The translations under genes and the position numbers were made by a program. From Undaria pinnatifida (Eukaryota > Sar > Phaeophyceae > Laminariales > Alariaceae): a stretch of 64,000 nt of DNA. Of this stretch, positions 57,611 to 64,000 are shown piece by piece; positions within the stretch are counted from its first letter, which is position 1, and each line of letters starts with the position of its first letter. Where the stretch lies: assembly GCA_012845835.1 (NCBI GenBank), contig JABAKD010000006.1, forward strand, positions 5,017,044 to 5,081,043, read 5' to 3'. The notes under the pieces were generated by a model that was given only the letters and a program-made list of their open reading frames with translations, did not search any database and had not been told where the DNA came from.

Positions 57611-59011
57611 AGGGGATACTCCTGACGTTATCGCGCTAGAAAACGATTGTTCCACGCCTTTTCATTGAGGAGGTCAACCTGTCAGAACACCTTCGGCCCA
57701 AAGAAGTGCAGTCCCTACGCGGTGGGGCGGCTCTCATCACATCTGACGTCGTACGCAGACCACAACCCTTTTAGCGCCGCGGCTCCAACACGGGGGGGGG
57801 GGGGGGGAAATACACTTGGAGAGTTGGACTAGGAACACAAAATAGGAGTTGGATAAAAAGAGATAGAAACATTGGCAAGTACCACCGACCAGCACCAAAA
57901 CAAGTACCCGGTACATGGTTCAGTTTACATGCGGACGGTCCCGAGACCCCGTTTTGTTGGCCAGGACGCGCCCCTATGTAGTGCGCGTGCACAAGAGGGC
58001 ACTCAGGTCTGGTTCGTTCGTGGTGCAGCTCTATGCAGTATTACGGAGATCCATTGTTAAAACTGAAAGCATCGCCACCGTTCAGGAGAGCTCTCCCACG
58101 CTAAGACTGTGTTCAAATTGGGGCTCTGCGTGCCTTGTGAGACCAGCCAACAAAAGCTAACTTAAGCCAAAACGCTAGCAAGCAAAGGCGGGTGCTTCTG
58201 TCCCCCCTTATTTTTTGTTCGACGATTCATCCCCCTTACAGCGGATCTCCGTGAATAGTAGTCTATGTACACTACTAGTGTTATGGCATTGCCCCCGGAA
58301 GCCTAACAAGACAAAGGAGTAGGCAGCGCAACAAGACCCGGGTTCTGTGATCATTCGGGGTACACCTCCCAAGGTGGGCACCCCACACCATCAACAACGA
58401 GAGTATTTGCACCCGCGGGCTGTTTGTTCGCCGACCCTTACGCTGTGACGAAACAATACGCTGCGTGCATGCCACCGTTGTGCTCTCGCCAACACAAGTC
58501 CCTTTCCCTTTCCCTGTGCGTGTACTCGTATAGCAACACTCTACTATCTGTTGATCCTTCAGGGTCTTACTTGATTATAGTGTAGGGAAAAAGTGGACGA
58601 GTAAAGCTGACGATCGCAGGCAGCAGCCCGCCCACCAAGCAACCCGGGCCGGTAGATCATTAGCTTACGACAAGTTTACGGTCCAACTCCAATAATGCAA
58701 GTACGTACCTGTTGTGTGCAAGGCGCGCGCATGGCTTGCACTGCCGCCGTGTGCTGCATGCTCGCATCATCACGAGAATGCGCTACTTCTTCAGTTTATC
58801 CTATATCGCTGTACGTGGGCCTCAAAAGGGGTCATAACAGTGCTAATAATGGTGTTTAGTTTGCCGTCATCAGCGAGATTCGATCGATCAATGTCGACTA
58901 CTCACAAACACGCCCAGCGAACAGAAAAAAAATAAGGGACAATGTGTACCCTTTGGCACCTGGCGTTACACGATAGGACAGATTCTGCGATAGCACACAC
59001 CCCCAAACTAG
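57611..59011. other. intergenic, no gene recognised
   Basis: No supported ORF or RNA gene; G(16) at 57792. Confidence 0.5.
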
Positions 59012-59225
59012 CGTTTTTTTTTCTTTCTTCAGCGAACGTTTCATGGCTGCTCGACACGTGGAAGGACGCTAATAAAAAAACGTCGCAGTGCATTTTCTTG
59101 TGTGCAAATGGCCATCGAACGATGACGTCGGGGAGTCAAGGGACACCGAATTTCAGGAGATACAGCCGGGAGCTGGTTTCAAAGCCGGCGATTTCGTGAA
59201 AGAAATGTCGGGGGGGCTACCGTAC
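59012..59225 (+). mobile_element. family E MITE-like element, copy 3
   Basis: Plus-strand copy reading ANVSWLLDTWKD, ending TTTCGTGAAAGAAATGTCGG GGGGGCTACCGTA. Opposite orientation to the other two. Confidence 0.65.
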
Positions 59226-59485
59226 AACGACTCATAATAGGTTGAACATTTCGATGCGATACCCATGGCAGACAACAGTGCAATAATCATAAGTACCATT
59301 CGTAGCAGTGCTCATATTATACGGTAATCAAGAAACCATCGTAGCGTTAACGTAGAAAACAAACAGCACGGGGAAACAAAAAAAAGAAAAATCCTCCCGT
59401 CCACCTCATAGTTTTATCCTTGAAATATTGGGCGTCTGCGCCTGCATTTAGCACACGTAGATATTAATGTAACATTTTTTTTCCC

Positions 59486-59773
59486 GACGCATGCTACGAT
59501 AAAGGTATTAAGGTATACCGTTTTTTGGTGAAAACGTTTTCTGAATGACGGGGCTCCTCAACCTACTAATACTATCGCCGGAAAAAAAATAAATAATAGG
59601 CCTTATTTTGGCATGATTCTCGTTTGTGTACCTAGGCCATGGGAGTGTTTCATCCGATGGAAGCAGTTTTGATTTTTCTCCAAATCAGTTTTTTCGGGGG
59701 GGAGGTCTTAAGCTCCCAATTTGAGGGGTAGTGTTAAGAACAAAAGTGGTGCACCTCTATCGTAGCACGCGTC
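59486..59773 (+). mobile_element. MITE family M, full copy
   Basis: TIRs GACGCATGCTACGATAAAGG and CCTCTATCGTAGCACGCGTC. Interior GTGTACCTAGGCCATGGGAG typical of the family. Confidence 0.88.
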
Positions 59774-59821
59774 TTTTCTCGCATCCTCTTCCCCCCCCCC
59801 ACCCCCCCCCTCCCACCGCAC

Positions 59822-60715
59822 GACAGAACTAAAAGAAAGGATCTATCTAAAAGGAAGGAAAAGGCTAGCGCTAAGAAACAAGGTGAAGAAGGAGAAACAC
59901 TTCAAGAGATATGTACGGGGGTTTCAGGGAAGATATTGGAATGTAAAAAGTATTTTTTTGCACTCGGCCCAATTGGACTACGCGAAAAAAGCTGAAACTG
60001 CGGTTTCGTGTAGGGGGACCTGGACCTACCAGAAAGAAGAAAGAGATCTACCAGTATTCGGGAGGGAGAGGACGTGGATGCGCATACATATATATATATA
60101 TATATATTATAAAAATTAAAATACACTCTAGCTGTGAGATCTAACATTGTCGAAACTCATCTTTGCAAGCTGTGTGTGTGCCCGTATGACACAACAATAG
60201 AGAAGGACTCACATAGTAGGGGAATGTGAAATATACAAGGAGGAACGGGATGCGTTAGAGGAGGAGATGAGGAAACTAGACGAATGTGACTTGGACGAGT
60301 TTGGTAGACTGTTGGTAGAGCGTAGCGAGGAAACGATGGCGCTATCCTAGGAGATAGATGGTGGCCACAGACGGCGAAACAGGAAGGGTATAGCAAACAG
60401 TGTTTACGCAATATATGGAAAAAACATATGAAAAAAAGCATATATGCAAAAAGCGTCGTAGTGAGGACCCAAATGTTGGAGGTGTCTCTACTAGGAGTAG
60501 GAACAGTGCTCCATCTCGACAAGGGATGCTTAGCCAATAGTCAAATGACTTAACAAGCAAAAAAATGAGTACTCCCCCTTTAACATGCTCCCCTTAACAT
60601 GCCCCCCGAAAAATGCCCCCCTTAACATGCTCCCCTTAACATGCCCCCCTTAACATGCCCCCTTAACATGCCCCCCTTAACATGCCCCCCTTAACATGCC
60701 CCCCCCCCCCCCCCA
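59822..60715 (+). pseudogene. non-LTR retrotransposon (LINE) C-terminal remnant with poly-C-rich tail
   Basis: Pieces in shifting frames: ALGPIGLREKS, GDLDLPERRKRSTS, then after an inserted family B cassette (60098-60180) HIVGECEIYKEERDALEEEM and RKLDECDLDEFGRLLVERSE, then VGGVSTRSRNSAPSRQG. The H-x4-C with the following Tyr/Glu/Arg run is the pattern of the zinc-knuckle-like C-terminus of LINE reverse transcriptases. Several stops and frameshifts show it is dead. The 3' end ATGAGTAC is followed by C-rich CCCCCTTAACATGC units (60567-60712), an expanded poly-C tail. Confidence 0.7.
60098..60180 (-). repeat. family B cassette inserted in the LINE
   Basis: Minus strand AGCTTGCAAAGATGAGTTTCGAC, then a deletion, then MLDLTARVYFNFYN. 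An AT repeat adjoins. It splits the LINE reading between DAHT and CPYDTT. Confidence 0.75.
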
Positions 60716-60719
60716 CACC

Positions 60720-61335
60720 CTCACCCTCCCCTGCCGCCCCACCTAAAATCAAAGTCCGCCAGAACAATATACATTAGCCGACAGGTGATATCACGCCTCT
60801 ACCGTGCGAGCCATCTATGCAGTAGCTCCAATTCATGCATATGGTCTTCAAGTTCAATTAACCCCCCCCCCCCCCCCCCCCCTCGCCCTCTCCTTCCCCG
60901 CCACCCCCACCATCGCCTACTACACCCAGCATCATGCGTAAAGAAAACTTGTACACATTTAATGCGACCTAAAATGTCGGAAACCCCCCCGCCCGCCCCC
61001 TCCCCCCCCCCCCCGCGTAAAAACCCAGCCCCCCCCCCCCCCCCCCGCCCGGTTCCACGACTTACAGGATATACATGATAAACGGATGCATTTCCTTCCA
61101 CAGCCGTCAGATTTAGTCCCCCTCCTAAACGGGTTTTATAGTTTACGCGCACAGATTGATTAACATCACCCTGTTGACCCTGGTACAATCTACACTGCTG
61201 TAGTTCCAAGGGGCGTCGCCGACCTAGATCCTTGATGAGGGCACACACCCAGAAATACGCGCGATCGGAGTGATACACATAGCTTGCAAATAACATGAGT
61301 TTAGACGAAATCTTCGATCTCACAGCTGGAGTGTT
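60720..61335 (+). repeat. poly-C-punctuated repeat block ending in a family B cassette, copy 2
   Basis: Same order as 33201-34437: CCCCACCTAAAATCAAAGTC, TCCGCCAGAACAATA, C runs (60860, 60985, 61028), TCAGATTTAGTCCCCCTCCT, ACATCACCCTGTTGACCCTG, GGCGTCGCCGACC. It ends MSLDEIFDLTAGVLYHFHH. Confidence 0.8.
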
Positions 61336-61432
61336 GTATCATTTTCATCATACTACAATGAATGGCGCAGGCAGCAATGTCCTGCCGACGACGCCATGTA
61401 TAATAAGAATAAGGTGGCTCAAGAAAAACTCA

Positions 61433-61540
61433 CCCATGTAGTATATTACAAGTACCAACAACGCATCTTGCAGAGATGAGTATTGACCCGGGATTCGTCG
61501 AACTCACGGCTGACGTCCTTGAAATATTTTTATTAAAATA
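61433..61540 (+). repeat. family A cassette, full
   Basis: GTAGTATATTACAAGTACCA then VPTTHLAEMSIDPGFVELTA DVLEIFLLK and stop. This is the cleanest plus-strand member, with ATG kept. Confidence 0.85.
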
Positions 61541-62080
61541 AGAATAAGGGGCTGTTACAGACACAGGCCACCCTTACCCTTTGCAGGTTTCTCTACTGGG
61601 CGGGTTCCACGGTGGTCACTCACTTGTACTAGATAAGCCCTTCCTTGTATTAGTTCCACACTCGCCACGCACGAACTGAACAGCGTTCAATTCCGCGAGG
61701 CGAAAGCATCATCCCCTTTTTCCTACTCCTACACGCACATGCCTTCCAAGGCATGTTGGAACCCTTTTATATCTAGCCGTATCCCATATCTTACGCCTTG
61801 TAAGGCTCCCAGGGGAATGCCATAACAAATGCCCGTTGATTACACCTAGCCTGACGGACCTGAGCGGTTTCCGAAGGGTGCGCCAGCTAGCGTTGGGCTG
61901 CGAAAGCAACCGAGTTAAATCGACACACGACGTGTATGAAAATACGTGGAAGTGTGGTGAGCTAAAGCTTTAGCTTTCCCCATCCGCCGGAGGATAAGAA
62001 ACAAAAAAAAAAAAAAAAAAAAAAAACAGTAGTACTCTTCCCGTTTTTTCCCTGTGGGTTGTCCGCGCAACAAACTCGGA
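61541..62080. other. intergenic; contains an inverted-copy repeat
   Basis: 61868-61995 repeats 22780-22905 in the opposite direction. A(25) at about 62002. Otherwise unassigned. Confidence 0.55.
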
Positions 62081-62084
62081 TTTC

Positions 62085-62545
62085 CATGGAGAAGATATAT
62101 ATCTAGCCATCCTATTTTCATAATATATATAGTAGCCATTCACTCCCCCCACATGGAGAAGATATATATCTAGCCATTCTATTTTCATTTATATATAGTA
62201 GCCATTCACTCCCCCCACATGGAGAAGATATATATCTAGCCATTCTATTTTCATAATATATAATAGCCGTTCACTCCCCCCACATGGAGAAGATATATAT
62301 CTAGCCATTCTATTTTCATAATATATAATAGCCGTTCACTCCCCCCACATGGAGAAGATATATATCTAGCCATTTTATTTTCATAATATATAATAGCCGT
62401 TCACTCCCCCCACATGGAGAAGATATATATCTAGCCATTCTATTTTCATAATATATAATAGCCGTTCACTCCCCCCACATGGAGAAGATATATATCTAGC
62501 CATTCTATTTTCATAATATATAATAGCCATTCACTCCCCCCACAT
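62085..62545. repeat. 65-bp minisatellite, seven units
   Basis: Units GGAGAAGATATATATCTAGC + CATTCTATTTTCAT + AATATATAATAGCCGTTCAC + TCCCCCCACAT start at 62088, 62155, 62221, 62286, 62351, 62416 and 62481. AGATATATATCT is a palindrome in every unit. The central units are almost identical. Confidence 0.95.
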
Positions 62546-62644
62546 CCTGAAGCACTTCAGGTACACATTGACTACTACTACTAAGTACTAGTACTAGTAC
62601 TAGTTGGGTGGCGACGCAAGCCTGTGCTATACATTATAAAAAAT

Positions 62645-62800
62645 GAAAATACACTCCAGCTACTGTGAGATCAAAGATTTCGTCGAAACTCATCTTTGCA
62701 AGCTGTGTGTGATACTCCGATCGCGCGTATTACGAGTTGTGTGTCCTCATTAAGGATATAGGTCGGCGACTCCCCTTACAACTACAGTGTAGCTATATAT
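62645..62800 (-). repeat. family B cassette, full
   Basis: Minus strand: GGGGAGTCGCCGACCTATAT, ATACGCGCGATCGGAGTATC, then MSFDEIFDLT with a 3-base insertion (V) before AGVYFHF. Confidence 0.85.
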
Positions 62801-63835
62801 AGGTCGCCCCGGTGGCGTATCAGGTTATCCTCGAGCAATAGGTCGGTTTCGTGAGTTCGAATCCCCCCGAGTGCAAACTCGCATCAATTCGTGGGGACTT
62901 TTTCTTGTGCACAAATTGACCTGCGGAAAGCGCGAGAGCGTGAGTTAGCAACACTCGATGAAAAATCGACGAGCAGTGGGGTTGCTGAACCCTATGCGCG
63001 TTAAAAATTGAAGGCAAGAACCGGGGGGGGAGAAAGGGACGACACCTGTGACCACGGCTTGTCCAGAAGCTGGAAAGTAGATGTGTGTGAAGAAGAAGAA
63101 AAAAAAGAAAAAAAGTAAGTGACTTGACGGGTACTTGGCGGCAAACGATGGAAAAAAAAATGCCACTAAAAAAAACAACTATCAACAATAACTCCATGAC
63201 TGATACAGTACACAGGGAACTTTGACTGCTTACAGCACGTAGAAGAGGAGCCAGATAACCGATCGGGATTGGTATGTCGCAAAGTTATCCCAATGCTGCA
63301 GTAAACAGGCAGGGGTGCATGCAGCAGAAGTTTCTGCGCCCCTAATAAATATATTGAAGTGCTCGATATCTCACCTGAGGCAGCACGACGACTTTCGAGG
63401 ACATTCGTTCCCGCAACCTGAACCCGGTCCACATTTATTTGCGCTATGAGTGTCTTAAGACCAATACTGCCGTAAAAAAAAGTATCATACATTCTAACCG
63501 ATAACTCATATGAACATCACCCTGTTGACCCTGGTACAAGCTATACCGTAATTCCAACGGGAGTCGCCGACCTGTATCCTTGATGAGAAGCAAGCAAAGA
63601 AAAAGGCAACCAACAGCGCCTGAGAAGCAAGATCTTTGTTTTTGGTTTTGAGGCAGCTTAGGGAGGCGTTCTCTCCAAGCATCATACTTCCACAGGCATC
63701 GCCAGCCATCATCATAGACTATTGCTTCTATTATGCATCTCACCCTATCTATTGGTATGCATTATCTCGACCTATCTATTGGTACGTAGAACGTCTACTT
63801 CTGGTAAACCCAAGCATGCAAGCATAGCATGGTCA
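62801..63835. other. intergenic, partial repeats only
   Basis: A tRNA-like pair of boxes at 62815-62880 was judged too weak. A family D fragment is at 63350-63470; 63508-63595 has the family B upstream part (AACATCACCCTGTTGACCCT, GGGAGTCGCCGACCTGTATC) without the core. Confidence 0.55.
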
Positions 63836-63924
63836 TTAACCCCTTTACAACTGGAAACTCGTTTTTGGGGACAAAATTACTTGGATTTAGCATAGGGAGG
63901 GGTTCGGGGGCTCCAAAGGGGTTA
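63836..63924 (+). mobile_element. 88-bp MITE family P, copy 4
   Basis: TTAACCCCTTTACAACTGGA and CCAAAGGGGTTA: the best-kept terminal inverted repeats of the family, flanked by CAT...GTA without an obvious target duplication. Confidence 0.85.
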
Positions 63925-64000
63925 GTACCAAAGTTGAGAGATAGGCCAAGAAACGCCCAGGAGGAGGAAAAAAAAACTTTTTTCTTCGACCCTCCGGCGG

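Noticed and set aside
62815..62880. tRNA gene or SINE head (TGGCGTATCAGG and GTTCGAATCC boxes)
   Set aside because: Box-like words are present, but acceptor and T stems do not pair and there is no anticodon arm. A decayed tRNA-derived SINE is possible but not supported.

Overview
The window looks like nuclear DNA of a eukaryotic alga, most probably a brown alga or close stramenopile relative. Coding exons are short, separated by spliceosomal GT-AG introns of 0.1 to 10 kb, and buried in simple repeats, poly-C runs and transposon debris. The brown-alga assignment is an inference from the style of the retroelement remnants (a chromodomain Gypsy tail and a LINE C-terminus of a kind I associate with phaeophytes) and is not proven. 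Nothing resembles prokaryotic organisation.

Layout. (1) 1-1680: one exon of a PhoD-like phosphatase plus decayed exon copies and C-rich minisatellites. (2) 2541-4764: a four-exon gene for an unrecognised Cys-rich basic protein, followed 77 bp later by a complete Helitron-type transposase (HUH Rep, PIF1-like helicase and OTU protease, 1711 codons), a 79-codon ORF overlapping it by ATGA, and a hairpin-bearing 3' terminus at 11372. (3) 11373-16300: chromovirus remnant and dispersed repeats. (4) 16313-38665: a tyrosinase-like gene with an N-terminal membrane anchor, at least seven exons and a 9.7 kb first intron that holds a tandem array of four 0.82-0.85 kb units and three copies of a TIR element. 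(5) 38775-39274: a 500-N assembly gap that cuts off the tyrosinase-like gene. (6) 39275-47345: a nearly exact second copy of the Helitron, including exons 3-4 of the Cys-rich gene. (7) 48075-51396: the last three exons of a PhoD-like phosphatase, two of them accompanied by decaying tandem copies of themselves. (8) 51400-64000: no host gene recognised; several MITE families, a poly-C-tailed LINE remnant and minisatellites.

Main points. The Helitron duplication ends exactly at the transposon 3' hairpin but extends upstream through spliced exons, so either the Cys-rich gene travels with the element (gene capture or accessory gene) or the assembly duplicated a segment at the gap. The PhoD-like exons at the two ends of the window are in compatible splice phase, as if 45.7 kb had been inserted into one intron. 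Two related short cassettes recur about seven times each and keep an open N-terminal-like peptide (MSIDPKFVELTADVLKI or MSFDEIFDLTAGVYF). A LINE family ends in poly(C) instead of poly(A), and its copies sit one behind another in each other's C tails.

Limits: no database search, alignment program or RNA data were available. Splice sites are read by eye, identities of repeats are by visual alignment, and many repeat borders are approximate.
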